In this document: piece after piece, positions 1 through 11,602 of the stretch | Layout: each line of letters opens with the position of its first letter | How positions within the stretch are numbered: the stretch's first letter is position 1 | Assembly: GCF_018143015.1 (NCBI RefSeq) | Contig: NC_054746.1 | Location: forward strand, 19,854,464 to 19,918,463 | Origin: Lytechinus variegatus | Lineage: Eukaryota; Echinodermata; Echinoidea; Temnopleuroida; Toxopneustidae | DNA: 64,000 nt | Direction of reading: 5' to 3' | Position numbers and translations under genes: made by a program | Notes under the pieces: generated by a model | What the model was told of the DNA's origin: nothing | What the model saw: only the letters and a program-made list of their open reading frames with translations | Databases searched by the model: none

Positions 1-1063
1 TGAGTAACTTGCATTTAGACCAAATTGATTTTTGTCTTCAGTCCCACATTGTACAACTTGAATGAGTGTTTGAGATCTCAACGATATCTCTGAAACTCCC
101 AATAATGATATTCAGTCTAAAGCACTTTTATTTCAGGGCAGATTAAAAATATATGGCATTTTGTGTTTAAATTGCTAGAATTAAGCGAAACGCCGTGAAG
201 TCCTCCTCCGTGTGAATCAGAAGGGAATATGATTCACCGAAATTGCAAGAAATAAAATGATTTGCAACCGATCATAAAATAACATTACATTATTTTTCAC
301 TATCGCAAATCAATTTATATCTTCTGTGACAATTGCAATATAGATTTAAGTTAAAATATATACTCATGAATTATTTTGGTCGCAGGATTTCCTGTCTCGA
401 ATTCTCAGAGAGATAAGAGGGGGAGAGAGGAAGAGAGGGAGCGTTGAACAAAAATATAATGATGCAGGATGAGTTGCAGAGAGAGAGAAAGAGGAATAGA
501 TGAAGAGAAAGAGAAGGAGAAAAGAAAGGGATACACGGAGACCGAAAAAATGAAATAGCATGAAATAAAAATCAACTGTCTTAAATTATTATTCCAACTT
601 ACCATCCTTAAAAAGTAGGTTTCACTTGGCAAAACTAAATAATAAAAGCACAAACTTTATCGAGCACAGGTATTGATTCCTCTTTTCTCGTTGACTTCCT
701 TCTAAAGAGTAAAAAGGTACGGAATCGGTAAACTATTTTATTCAGTGTAATCTCGTCGAAATTTCAGTATCAATACATCAACAACAACAACACTATACGT
801 TCCTCTGATTCTTTTGAGGTCTGTTTTTATTTTGTGCTTACCGGCGCATATCGATTTAAACGTATCAGATATAAACGTATCAGATTTTAAAATAGTCTCC
901 ATCATGATTCATGTTACACTTTTTCCAAATACAAAAAAAATGTGGAAGAACTAGAAATAGAAGGGTAGCAAAATACAAGGTGAACCAAAAACAAAAGATA
1001 AGTCGCATTAAAACCCACTCCCCTCTTTTATAACATTAAAAGTGAAAACTGTTTAGGGTACGT
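1..1063. other. intergenic, no gene seen
   Basis: AT-rich DNA with short A/T runs and the purine tract at 405-545. I see no exon with plausible splice sites and no recognisable repeat family apart from the purine tract. Confidence 0.6.
405..545. repeat. purine-rich GA tract
   Basis: A degenerate run of GAGA, GGGA and AAGAG words with almost no pyrimidines on the + strand. It gives rise to spurious Ser/Leu/Phe-rich reading frames on the other strand. It is low-complexity sequence; no gene is supported here. Confidence 0.7.
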
Positions 1064-1097
1064 ATATCCAAGGAGCTTCTAAAAGCTCCTTGGTATA
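1064..1097. repeat. 34-bp near-perfect palindrome
   Basis: The two halves, centred at 1080/1081, pair through CCAAGGAGCTT and AAGCTCCTTGG and extend outwards into ATAT. It is one of several short hairpins in the window built on CTCCTTGG or CATGGACC words. Function unknown; possibly the remnant of a foldback element. Confidence 0.7.
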
Positions 1098-1340
1098 TCA
1101 CAGTAAGCATTAGCATTCCTACGCCCCGATGAACAGATTTTTTTTGCCGTAAAATCTTTCACGCAAAGTTTGATAAGAGTAAAAGATTATGTAATAAAGT
1201 CACCCTTGAGTGAAGTTATACTGGTTTGGGATTAGTCTGTAGTCTGATCAGGTATTGTGCAAGATTGTGAGCCATCCATCCTTTAACCTAACCAATACTC
1301 TGGATCTTATGGCATGTTAAGGCATTTTAGCAATAATTTC

Positions 1341-1612
1341 GCAAACGCTTTCTATAACGCTGAAAATCTATTGTCAAAAACCCTCCATAACAAAGTAGTC
1401 TTTGTCGAAAATTGGTGAATCAAGACAGCAGCGTTACCGTGGACTCGGGTCACTGGACAAACGATAAACTAGTATTTACAACTTTTCGTTCGGTCCTAAT
1501 CTTAAGACGATGTGCTGTCCCGGTCCACCAACTTTCGACCATGACCTCTAATCCGTCCATTGTGATTTGACGGGCATCGCAATAGATTCTCTACGTTCCA
1601 AAAAGCGTCTGC
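1341..1612. mobile_element. short TIR element, family I copy A
   Basis: The left end reads GCAAACGCTTTCTATAACG. The reverse complement of the right end reads GCAGACGCTTTTTGGAACG, and both continue into GAAAATCTATTG or GAGAATCTATTG. The interior has further inverted arms around GACAGCAG (about 1424) and GTGCTGTCCCGGTCC (about 1511). With copies at 4466-4679 and 59416-59564 this defines a non-autonomous inverted-repeat family without coding capacity. I could not define a target duplication, so the superfamily is open. Confidence 0.6.
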
Positions 1613-3811
1613 GAAGACGCTATCATGATTGTGACGAGATGAAGTCGGCGATTTCGTGAGATTTGTGGTCCATTGATCGGGGAGAGGGGGTGGGAGTTGA
1701 CTCTCTCCCTTAGGCTACTGCCCCCAACAAAAACGAAATCGAAAATCAAGGGGACACACCTTCTAACCCCCAAGTCTCCCCTTATACGGATTGTCGCCAC
1801 TGGAAGGGAGTATCGGTCTCATTTCGATATTGTTAGAAAAATATTAGAAATAAAACATATCAGAAATAAATATATACATGTATAGTATTCTGAGTGTATT
1901 GTAAGAATCTGTGTATCGGAAAAAGCTATTGTTCCTAATTTATGTTGTTATGAGAGGATTTAGATACTTGTATAACACAAAACTGTATACATGGTGTATC
2001 GCTGATCAGTATTTCACGGATATACTTGACTAGACATTAAAGAGCAAACGTAGCCCAGAATGCGACAAACAAATTGTGCGTCGCCAGAGGAAATATTTTG
2101 TCGGTTTGTATTTTTTTTTGTTAATTAAAGGTATGGTTTAAGTATCCTCAATCTATTTCAACATAATTATGAGGGTCACTCGGATATGAGTTTCCTTTGC
2201 CCACAATATGCTGGGGATGTCCTACTGGGTGCCAGGTAAAAAATGACAGAGGTAAAAATACATTTTTACCTCTTCCAAAAATGTACAAAGGGTCGGTATA
2301 GGCACAGCCTTTTTATTTTACTTTTTATCCATCTTATTTATCTATTAATTTTTTTTCATTCATCTGTTTATATGTTTCGTAATTTAAATTTGATATGAAG
2401 GTGAAATATGAATAAAATACAAAAATCAGAAGGTTTTAATTGCGCTGGTCGGGTTACGGAAACTAATTTGCTGTTGTTGTTTTTTTAAATCTATCGCAAT
2501 TACTCGAGTTAAAGGTCTGAATGGTTTATCATTTAAAAGCTATCAAAGTTTACCGAGAATTCAAGTGATGTGATTGCAGTTGTCACTATGTCAACATTTT
2601 TCTCAAAAGAAGATAGGAAGCCATGTTTCTTCTTCTACAATAATGATCTACATCATGTTGAATATTGAGCACATGAAATGTTTTAAAAAAATAATGGGAA
2701 CAGATTTCTTATTTTTCAAGATGTTTGCAATTTCCTCTTCTGAGGTATCATCAATTTGTTGGATAAATTGACTTGCTGTCAAGATTTAAAGAAGAATTTT
2801 TTGGACCTTATTTGGCTAAGTCAAGTCAGTGAGGATTTCAACAGAGCTGAATTAAAAACAGCAAAGATACATCTTTTGACAATGAAGTGTGCATTGTTTT
2901 CGACAAAAAAAAAACGAACGGGACTTTTTCAACTCTGAGTTGATAACTCACGCCGCTTCTTTGTTTGTTTTATTTCCGAAATCAGATAAAGAAATATACA
3001 ATATACAAGAGAGATACATACAATAACGGAGGATCACCATATTCAGCTGTATTTGCAAAATACAGCTGGTCTTCCTTGTGGTTCTTCATTTACCATACAA
3101 AGTAATATACACCATTAAGAATACTAAAAGAAAAACATTTCCAAGTAAAATACATTGGCAGAAAAGTGTTAAAAAAACAACTTACTAAAACTATGAGCTT
3201 TTTCTCTCTCTTAAAAAAAGATGAATTACATAAGATGAAATGACATATGAAATTTTCTTCTCCAAGAACGTAACTAGTGAAAATTCCAACACTATTGAAT
3301 GAAATATCATAAAGTTTCACGTTTAATAATAATATGAACATTATTTTGTAAAGCGCCGGTATCCATCATAAAAAAATGCTCATAGCATGTCGCATTAAAG
3401 AAAAGAAAAGGAAAAAAAGGAAGGAAGATAGATAGAAAACCTATGGAAGTATGCATTGTTTTCATGAATAAGAGCGAACAAAGCTTTGTCATAGGTGAAT
3501 TGCCCGGTGACATCACAAGCTCATTCTTTAATGAAAAAAAAATCTGAATGATATTACCAGTGTTTGATGTTGGGTCCTACATTATATGGAATTCATAACA
3601 TCCATTCATGTGGGGGGATCAACGAGGGCCTGTGACATCATTAGCTGAGGTAATTCGAAATAAATGATAAAGTTATCTTTCTTGAAATTGGGATTAGGAT
3701 CAAGAATATGGAGAGAACTAAAATTGAATGAAGGGGTATATAATGATTTTGGAATAAAGTGTGACGGTAGAAACAGATAATCGTAGATTTATCGGTTTAT
3801 GTTGGCCTTCA
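1613..3811. other. intergenic, no gene seen
   Basis: AT-rich sequence with only short chance reading frames lacking splice context or domain content. Nothing recognisable was found. Confidence 0.55.
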
Positions 3812-4043
3812 CACAGCAAAAACTGTGGTGTTAACCGGTGTACATAGAGGACCACACCAGTTATTTTACACCGGTGTTAAATTAGTGGTGTTAGTTTTAC
3901 ACCTATATTGCAACACCTTTGGTTGTTACATTTACACTCTTTGGTGTTATGTTCAATCTTTAGGGTGTAATTTTAACACCTCAAGGTGTAGTCCTCTATT
4001 AACACCAATCGGTGTCAGTTTTAACACCACAGTTTTCACAGTG
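3812..4043 (+). mobile_element. MITE-like element, GGTGTTA/TAACACC family
   Basis: The left end (about 3812) contains AAAACTGTGGTGTTA, and the right end, read on the other strand, contains GAAAACTGTGGTGTTA. GAGGAC and GTCCTC lie inside each end. The body is filled with the words GGTGTTA, GGTGTAA and TAACACC in both orientations, so it should fold strongly. A second copy in the opposite orientation lies at 59580-59743 and shares the block CCGGTGTACATAGAGGACC. No coding potential. A target duplication is not clear. Confidence 0.65.
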
Positions 4044-4465
4044 CACCATCATGAAGATATGCATGAAGACCACCCCTTATCTAAAAATGTTCTGTTATTA
4101 CCCCTGTCTTTGATTCAAGTCTCAAAGCAAAGGTTACCGGCCAGGTGAAAATGAACAAGACGCTACCATGTGACTAGTACGACTTTATTAAAATGGAAGA
4201 AAAAAGTGCACGACCCCATCTCTTTTGGCTATAAGAGGGTATCCCTATTGATCGAGCTCTCCATCATTATACCAAGGTGACCTTCTGGAGCTCTTAAGGA
4301 TTGTTTAGAGAGGATAAAGGTGTACTTGATCATGAGAACCTTTCCATTCATGCGAAAGTCTACTAGAATATGATGATGGAGGGTTTACTTTCTTCTTCAT
4401 GTTATGCGAATGGGCAGAGCAGGAAGGAAACGATACAAAAATATAGCAATTATCGCAACCGCTAT

Positions 4466-4679
4466 GCAAACGCTTTCTCAAACGTTGAGAATCTATTGAA
4501 AATGCTCGTGAAAATAACGAACGGCTTAGAGGTCATTGTCGAAAATTTATGAACCGGGACAGCAAATGTCCAGAATCCAAGAAGACAATGCCGGTTTGAT
4601 TAACTGACTTCCGACAAAGGTTGCTTTGTTATTGAAGGGGCTTTGACACTATATTTTCAACGTTCCGGAAAGCGTCTGC
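4466..4679. mobile_element. short TIR element, family I copy B
   Basis: Starts GCAAACGCTTTCTCAAACG and ends, on the other strand, GCAGACGCTTTCCGGAACG, like the copy at 1341-1612. It shares the internal words GTCGAAAAT and ACCGGGACAGCA with that copy. It lies about 420 bp from the TAACACC element at 3812-4043. The same two families are neighbours again at 59.4-59.7 kb. Confidence 0.6.
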
Positions 4680-7600
4680 CAGGTGGTTATGAAAACTTCC
4701 TATTAATTTTGTTGAAACCCAACTAATAAATCAAAATAGACGCTTGTGATTGGTTAAAAATAAACGTGCTTTCATTTCTTAGCTGTGTGATTTCAGTTCT
4801 TTCTGTAATGGGCTCCAATCCAATATTTAGTGCGTGAAAGAATTATATCGTACAACTGTACAAGAGGAGCAACGCAAACACCTTCGTCTAGCCTGAAGTA
4901 AAGTCGGAGTAAAGTATGGTAAATAAATAAATAAATAGATAATAAATAACAATAATAAATGCTTGTGTGTGAGATACTTGAATTATCATTCTCAATTCTA
5001 TTCAATTGAAAAATGGTTTTCATTCATGTTCAAACATAATAATAACAATCGCACAACAAAAAATAAAAACAACAACAGCCGGAGCTGGAAAATTCACGTT
5101 TACAAGTTTGTGTTGGCACAATAAATTACATGTTAAAACATAGTAAAATGCATTAAAAAAGCTATACATTAAAAAAGCTAATGTAGTTATCTAATCAATC
5201 AATCAAGCTAATCAATCATAAACATGATTAAAAGGAAATGAATGTAACATGATAATGGCTGACTTGAAGGAGAGAAGAATGGCACTTTATTTAATGACAA
5301 AAGTGACTGTATGTTGTGGTGACCATTGGCCATTGCCTCTATAGTCAACACGCTCCTAAAGTTTTGTTGAGCACGTCAACCAAAAAACGCAACAGACTCT
5401 CTTTAAATCTTGTTGTTCTTATTTGAAATAGTTAAATGAAAAAAAGATAGTCAGTCTAGAAAATAATGTTCCTAGAAAAGTACTGTATTTTTCGTTGAAA
5501 ATATCCTTGAAGACTTCAAAGGTATCTCCCCCCCCCCTTCTCTCTCTCTCTTTTTCTTCTTTCTTTTTTTTTGAACAGAATACGACTTTTTAGGATTATC
5601 AGCCATACATTTGCCCACTAAATAACTTGATATGCCTTGATGAACAAAACACTGTACGAAACAGCATCAAGGACTTCAGAAGGACAGACTACTTTCTAAT
5701 AAAAATGGATCAACAATTTTGAATAATGTGACCATCTAAGCGAGCAGTAGTATGACTTATTTTTAAACACCGTTAGCACAGTTTAACGGGAATGAATTAT
5801 TAGATTAAGCTAATCCTCGCATATTCTTCTTGTGCATTGCATTTTCGTTTAGTTAAAGCCTGTTATTTACTTTCATAAACAAGATCGCAATGTCTGAATT
5901 GTAGCACAAATCATTCTGTATCTGATTACCATAGACAAACAAAAACGTTTGAACAAAATAGCTGACTGCAAAGACTCCTTCATAGATGGACAGATGCTAG
6001 ATAAATCCCTGTATGGCTGTACGCAGAATTTCTTTCAAGGGGGCAATAATATGAAGAAAAAAGCAATGTTCAAGAAGGTATTTAAAATGAGGGAGTGATG
6101 GTTTCTAGCTATTTATTCATTGAGACTTTATTTATTTACATTTGTTGGAGATTAAAAGTGAAAATTTCGGCGAGTACATTTGGTGCGTTTTTTTATTGTA
6201 GAAATATGGAGATTTAATTTTTTTGGGGTAGGAAGCAACAACTGTCTCCTCTGTTCCACCCCCCCCCCCCCCGCTTCTTATGGCTAGACATATTACCATG
6301 TGATCTCGATTCACTTTTCCATCCAAACTCTTCTATTTCGGCACTAAAAAAATGTAGTTTATTAATAGTTGTAATCAGAAAAAGGGAAAATTTGGTGAAG
6401 GTTAATTTACTCGATGTGGTTGCAAACAGAACTATCGTCGTTTTCATAATTGAGCAAGCAAAGATATAAATGTATCTGTATTATATGTGAAGGTTGAAAT
6501 CTACGTTTGAATTAGTGAGAAGAGTAATTTTTTTACATTACAAATAATGCTATTGGAAATTTAAAGGAAAATATCATTCCCTCCCCCGCTCTTCCATCGA
6601 GGGCTATCTAGCGCGGAACAAAAAGAAAGCCAATTCATTGATTCAGAGAAAAAAAGGTGGTCTTTGTAATGCATCTTTTTTTTGTATTAAAGTAAAAAAA
6701 AATGATTGAAAAGGTTTTGTTTCTCTTTTATCCTCTGTGTGGTTCACCCTCAATCCATCTTTGCTGCATATCAAAGAAATTAGATAATTTGTTGGTCAAA
6801 TTTTATTTAGTATTTCAATACAAGTTTTATGTGAGTGCAACTGCACAATAAGAGGCCTATTTCTTACTGTATTATTGAGCAATCCCAGGGTCGTACGCAG
6901 CGGGGGTCCGACCCCTCCCACAGCACCCCTCCCCAAAAAAGTGTTAAAACCTCTATGTTCCTTTGCCATATACAGTCTTCGCAAAACGTGCGCCCGTCAT
7001 ATTAAATTTTTAAATAATGAATTGAATGCCTTTGCGATCAATAATTTTTTTCGAAATCGGTTTACTTACCCCCCCCCCCCCCATTCTTGAAAAGATATCT
7101 TTTGCATGTCCATATGCCGATCGTGCATATTTTCACTCGCTCACGTCTCCCCTTGTCATCCTCATGCTATTTTTTTTTTCATTTACTTCCTGGTCCTCAT
7201 GGTCCTGGTTCTTCTCTTTCATATTTCTCATCATATTTTTAAAACTGTAACAAATTGAAGTAAAAAAGGGCCTTACATTTCAGTTAACCCTCGTTTTCGC
7301 TTTCGAAATGAAAGCCATACATATCTCATGTCTTTTTCAATATCATCACTACATTTTGGTGTAACCTGAAAGTTACTGTTTCATCTTCGCAACAGGCAAA
7401 ACAACAGAGACATAAAATCTTGGGTTGTTTGGTAAATTCAATCTGTGCAGATGTTTCGCTCTTGATATCCAAAGCAAAATTGAAAGCCGACCTTAATAAA
7501 GAAGCATTTTTGCTGAAACCTATTCTCTATGTCTTAAATGCACCTGGAAGAATAAAACATTTGATATCATATATGGGGGCCGCATTTCATGACAAGTCAA

Positions 7601-8770
7601 TAACCATGGGCGTATAATCAGAAGTAAGTTCGGTATAAAATGCAAGGGCGTAGACTGATTTGATCATGGGAAGGTGCACATCTTGGGAAGGGGGGGGGTG
7701 GAACTAAAGTTTGGAAAATCAGCTCTTGAAAGCAGAAGGTGTGTACGTCGATTTGTTTGCCAGTGTCGGAACTCCTCTGCCTCAGCCGGAGGGTGCATCC
7801 AGTGCACCACAGCCTTAAAAATAATGTGGGCATTCAATTTGGGCAATGTTTTCCATTTGGATCGCGTTGGTTATGTCAATACGTAATTTGTCTATTTTCG
7901 TGGAGAGTTTATTCCTTCATAACATTCAAGATTTGGTAGATTATTAATCATGATGATCTTTAATCTATACGTTTTATTCTGATCGGGTTCCAACCATGTT
8001 TCAGCATTCTTAATAAGAAGAGTTTGATGAGCGTGAATAAAATTTCATTACAAATTATTTCAATTTCTCTCGCTTCATTCATTTCAGTTGTATTAAGTGA
8101 CCATTGTGCGAAACATTCAATTCATCAAAATATGCGCAGGTGGAAACGTTATCCTAAAATTTTATCATTACTTTCATGATTTTGCATAGGCCTACATTGC
8201 TTTTGTTGCCTTTTCATTCATTTTAGTATCGTCCCAATATATATGTCTACCGTGTAATAATTATACATGTAATATTGAAAGATTTTATTTTCTCAGGACA
8301 TCTAAATCAATTGTGCTGAAGAAACGTATTTTTTTTCCCCCCCCCTTTCCATGTCCTAAATAATGTTCTCTTCTATCTCATCCTCAGATAAAGATGACAT
8401 TTGGACAGTTATGAATTTCGAGATATTTGCCTTTTTTATTCATTTCTTTTCTTATTCAATTTTGAAAGCACGGTGCAGCTGTGTCGAGATATATGTTTTT
8501 CGGTCAGACTCCGATTGCATCCAATCTCAATTGGCTTTATTGCTAAGGATTTGATGATTGTCTGTATTATATTGATTACGTTTGTGCAAAAGCATGATGT
8601 AAATATCAATGTTGGATTGTATACACGTCCAATCTCTGCATTCGCTGTTGCGTACACATAAAAAAAACCTGTACAGTGTTTAATAGTGAGTCCACAGTAT
8701 CTCACCCCTCCAATTTGACTTAAAAAATACTACAAATATTTACAAGAGCCTTTTCTAAATGTCTGTTATT
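4680..8770. other. intergenic, homopolymer-rich, no gene seen
   Basis: About 4 kb of AT-rich DNA with C runs near 5528, 6260, 7070 and 8338 and a G run near 7688. Reading frames here are short, lack domain content and often cross the homopolymers. I see no supportable exon. Confidence 0.55.
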
Positions 8771-9419
8771 CCGGGGGGGGGGGCACTCGACCAAAAAAGT
8801 GGTGGGGGTGTGCCGCGGGCGAGACAAAAAACGGGGGCCTTGGAGTGGGCTTATTGTAAAAAGGAGGGTCCTCGGAACGGCCGGGTTTCGGAACTACAAA
8901 TGTTTGTGAAAACGGGGGTCCTTGGAACGGATCGCCAGCCTGTGAGTGCGTATGCATCGCTACGGAACGGATATGCGTGTATGATGCAGCTAGCACGGCC
9001 GCCGGGTGCGCTCGCGCAGAGGCGATGGTCGGACAGCGATCTGCGGCCGCTTTTCACCAAAATTGCAGCTCATTGTAGCGGATCAATGCCATCGGCGGGA
9101 ACGGCGTAACGAAAAATATGCGAAGCTGTGGAGCGGATTTCTTTCTTCTTTTTTTCTCGATAAGAAGAAAATGCTATGGAGCGGCTTTCTTTCAGGTTCT
9201 TTTTCTCAATAAGACAAAAATGCTATGCCTTGAACGGAAATATGAGTGTAAAATGGGGATCCCCTCCGTGGCACATTGATTGATTGATTTTATTTGTCAG
9301 GTAACTATGAACAAGTACAAGAAAATATGAACAGTAGTGAATACCTTGACAGGATTGCCCATGAAAGCCGAGATGGCTTATTTCCAATGCATTATATATA
9401 CTGAGCGCCCCCCCCCTGG
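8771..9419 (+). mobile_element. poly-G-ended non-autonomous element, copy 1 (8-bp TSD)
   Basis: Begins with CC, a G run and CACTC, and ends with GAGCG, a C run and TGG, so the termini are inverted. It is flanked by a perfect 8-bp direct repeat CTGTTATT (8763-8770 and 9420-9427), the target-site size of hAT-type DNA transposons. The body is unusually GC-rich for the window and contains degenerate direct repeats of a word like CCTTGGAACGG. It is interrupted at 9276-9386 by a non-LTR retrotransposon tail. Copy 2 lies inverted at 10543-11053. No transposase frame. The hAT assignment rests on the TSD length and is an inference. Confidence 0.72.
9276..9386 (-). mobile_element. 3' tail of a LINE or SINE nested in copy 1
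   Basis: Comparing the two poly-G elements shows extra DNA here that replaces a few bases (about TACCCACT in copy 2) between GGCACA and ATGCATTATATA. Read on the - strand it ends CAAATAAAATCAATCAATCA, a short tandem tail of the kind found at 3' ends of CR1/L2-type LINEs and related SINEs. Only about 110 bp is present, so the insertion is 5'-truncated. The class is inferred from the tail only. Confidence 0.5.
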
Positions 9420-9427
9420 CTGTTATT

Positions 9428-10542
9428 TTGAACAACATGAATGGAATACGGTCAATTCTAATGTATCACATCACATCCAGTGCCATTGATGCATCAGCTT
9501 TCACAGAAGGGTTCCGTTATAGCCAGTTAGCCAGGACAAGCGTGTCCAGCATGATCTCTCCTCGTTCGGTAGTACTCCCATATTTGTTATGGGTCTCCCC
9601 CCCCCCTCCCCGCGAGGTTTCTCCCCTTTTGAGCAATAACATTTTGAACTTTGTTTAATTAACTTTATGTAGATTGTTACACATTATTGATTTTTAGCTA
9701 TTTCTATCTACTCTTGCTCATGAGAAATAAATGGACTTGAACTCTTTTGACGCTGAACGATTATCTTCAACAGGCGTGTATTACCGAGGTCACAATTTGT
9801 AGGTTGGTGGCGGTATACAACTTTGTGTAAGGTGAACAGTGAGTTAAGAATCTACCATTTCACAATACACATTTCAATATACAGTAGATAAATATACTAC
9901 AGTAACCTAATAATACAAAATAGAATATATCTCGATGGATGATTATGAATTTAAGAATAATTCGACAAATAAATATAAGAATCAAACTTTAAGGCCGGTT
10001 TATTGCCTAACTTGTAACACGATTCAAAATGGTTTATAAGTCAAATTTCCATTTCTTAAAATGGATATGGAGTTTTCCTTTCTTTTTAGCCAGATAATAC
10101 TCTTATTTCCCCTTGTTTTCCCATGCCTTATAAGGTTGGCTTTATGTTTTGAAATTTACAGCGGTATAAATGAAAGACTTGAGAGATAAAATTAAGTAAG
10201 TCAGAAAGAGATGGAACTCCAAACATTTTTTCAAAGCTATTTAAGATAAAATTGGAGTCTTCTTTCAAGCAGGGATAATTTGCAAAAGCTCGTGCCACAA
10301 TCTGACTACAAATTCACAATCACAAAAACAATGTATCACCGTCTATTTTCTTTATCACAAAAATATAAAAAAATTTTAGTTGACGAGTCCTCTAACTTAA
10401 TCTTGAATAGAAATTCATTCAACGCACTGAGTTTTATGAAATCCCTTGAAGTAAAAAGAAAGTAATCGAGAATCAATTGAACACTTGAAGTTGGAAATAT
10501 ATACTTTTACCACTTATTCGAACTGGAAAATCAGCACTTGTA
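9428..10542. other. spacer between inverted copies, no gene seen
   Basis: AT-rich sequence with a C run near 9598. A word GAAATAAATGGACTTGAACT near 9723 resembles a non-LTR retrotransposon 3' end. No exon can be supported. Confidence 0.45.
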
Positions 10543-11053
10543 CCCGGGGGGGGGGGGCACTCAGTATATAATGCATAGTGGGTATGTGCCGCGGAGGGGA
10601 CCCCCATTTTCACACTCAAATTTCCGTTCCAAGGCATAGCATTTTTGCCTTGTTGAGAAAAAGAACAAAGAAAGCCGCTCCAAAGCATGCATAGCATTTT
10701 CTTCTTATCGAGAAAAAAGAAGAGAGAAATCCGCTCCGAAGCTTCGCATATTTTTCGTTACGCCGCTCCGATCGCATTGAATGAGCTGCAATTTGGTGAA
10801 AAGTGGCCGCAGAGCTCCCCCGGCGGAGGCCGCGCTAGCTGCATCATGCACGCATGACCGTTCCATAGGGATGCATACGCACTCACTCGCTGGCGATCCG
10901 TTCCAAGGACCCCCGTTTTCACAAACATTTGTCGTTCCGAAGCCCGTTCCGAGGACCCTCCGTTTTGCAATAAGCCCGCTCCAAGGCCCCCGTTTTTTGT
11001 CTCGCCCGCGGCACACCCCCACCACTTTTTGGTCGAGTGCCCCCCCCCCCGGG
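10543..11053 (-). mobile_element. poly-G-ended non-autonomous element, copy 2 (8-bp TSD)
   Basis: Reverse-oriented relative of 8771-9419, alignable over nearly all its length by eye. Shared words include GGGGGTGTGCCGCGGGCGAG, ACAAATGTTTGTGAAAACGG and GATAAGAAGAAAATGCTATG. Flanks CACTTGTA (10535-10542) and CACTCGTA (11054-11061) match at 7 of 8 positions and look like an aged 8-bp target duplication. It is not interrupted, so it shows the intact length (about 511 bp). No coding potential. Confidence 0.72.
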
Positions 11054-11602
11054 CACTCGTAGTGCAGTCGCTATAAGCACTTTAAGTGCTCAATTAGCAC
11101 TTCATTTTTTACAGTGCATGACAAATTTAACCCGAAGATAACCCGGAGTTTCCGTAGCCTTGGCAGAAGCCTGTCTTCATGAATCATTAAACAAAATGTT
11201 TTTGTGGTGTTATTTGTCTTGTTGAGATCCATTATTTAACTATAGATTCTAAATTACTTTCCAATAATCCTTTCAGAGCATTTTCCTCATTTACTTTTTG
11301 GTACTTGAGAGTTATTATCGGGGTTTAAGGCACAGAGCGAAACAAATAGCGACTTGTACAAAGACCGTATCGATTGATGCATTGTTGACAATCGCCTGGC
11401 GACAGTGAATGCACGACCCACGTCAGAAGCGGTAGTCAACGGAGTGCATCCCGGTAGTCAACGCATATGCAGCGCTCGGTGTATAACCCGTTAGTTGAAT
11501 GAGGCTTGAGATCACTTGCACTGGTACGGAACTCGTTACAGACTGAGGCAAATTTGGTAGCTGCATTATTATCTGATATCCATTTGAAATTCACTGGAAA
11601 TC
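11054..11602 (+). promoter_or_regulatory. 5' flank of the four-exon + strand gene
   Basis: This interval separates the poly-G element from the first coding exon and should hold the promoter and 5' UTR. The 12-bp word CGGTAGTCAACG occurs twice, at 11430-11441 and 11452-11463, 22 bp apart. No TATA box was seen at a convincing position. An in-frame TGA at 11585-11587 lies just upstream of the chosen ATG. Promoter function is inferred from position. Confidence 0.35.

Noticed and set aside
8759-9109. 116-codon frame rich in Arg and Gly
   Set aside because: It lies inside the poly-G-ended element; the inverted copy at 10.5 kb gives a different frame pattern, and no transposase motif is present.
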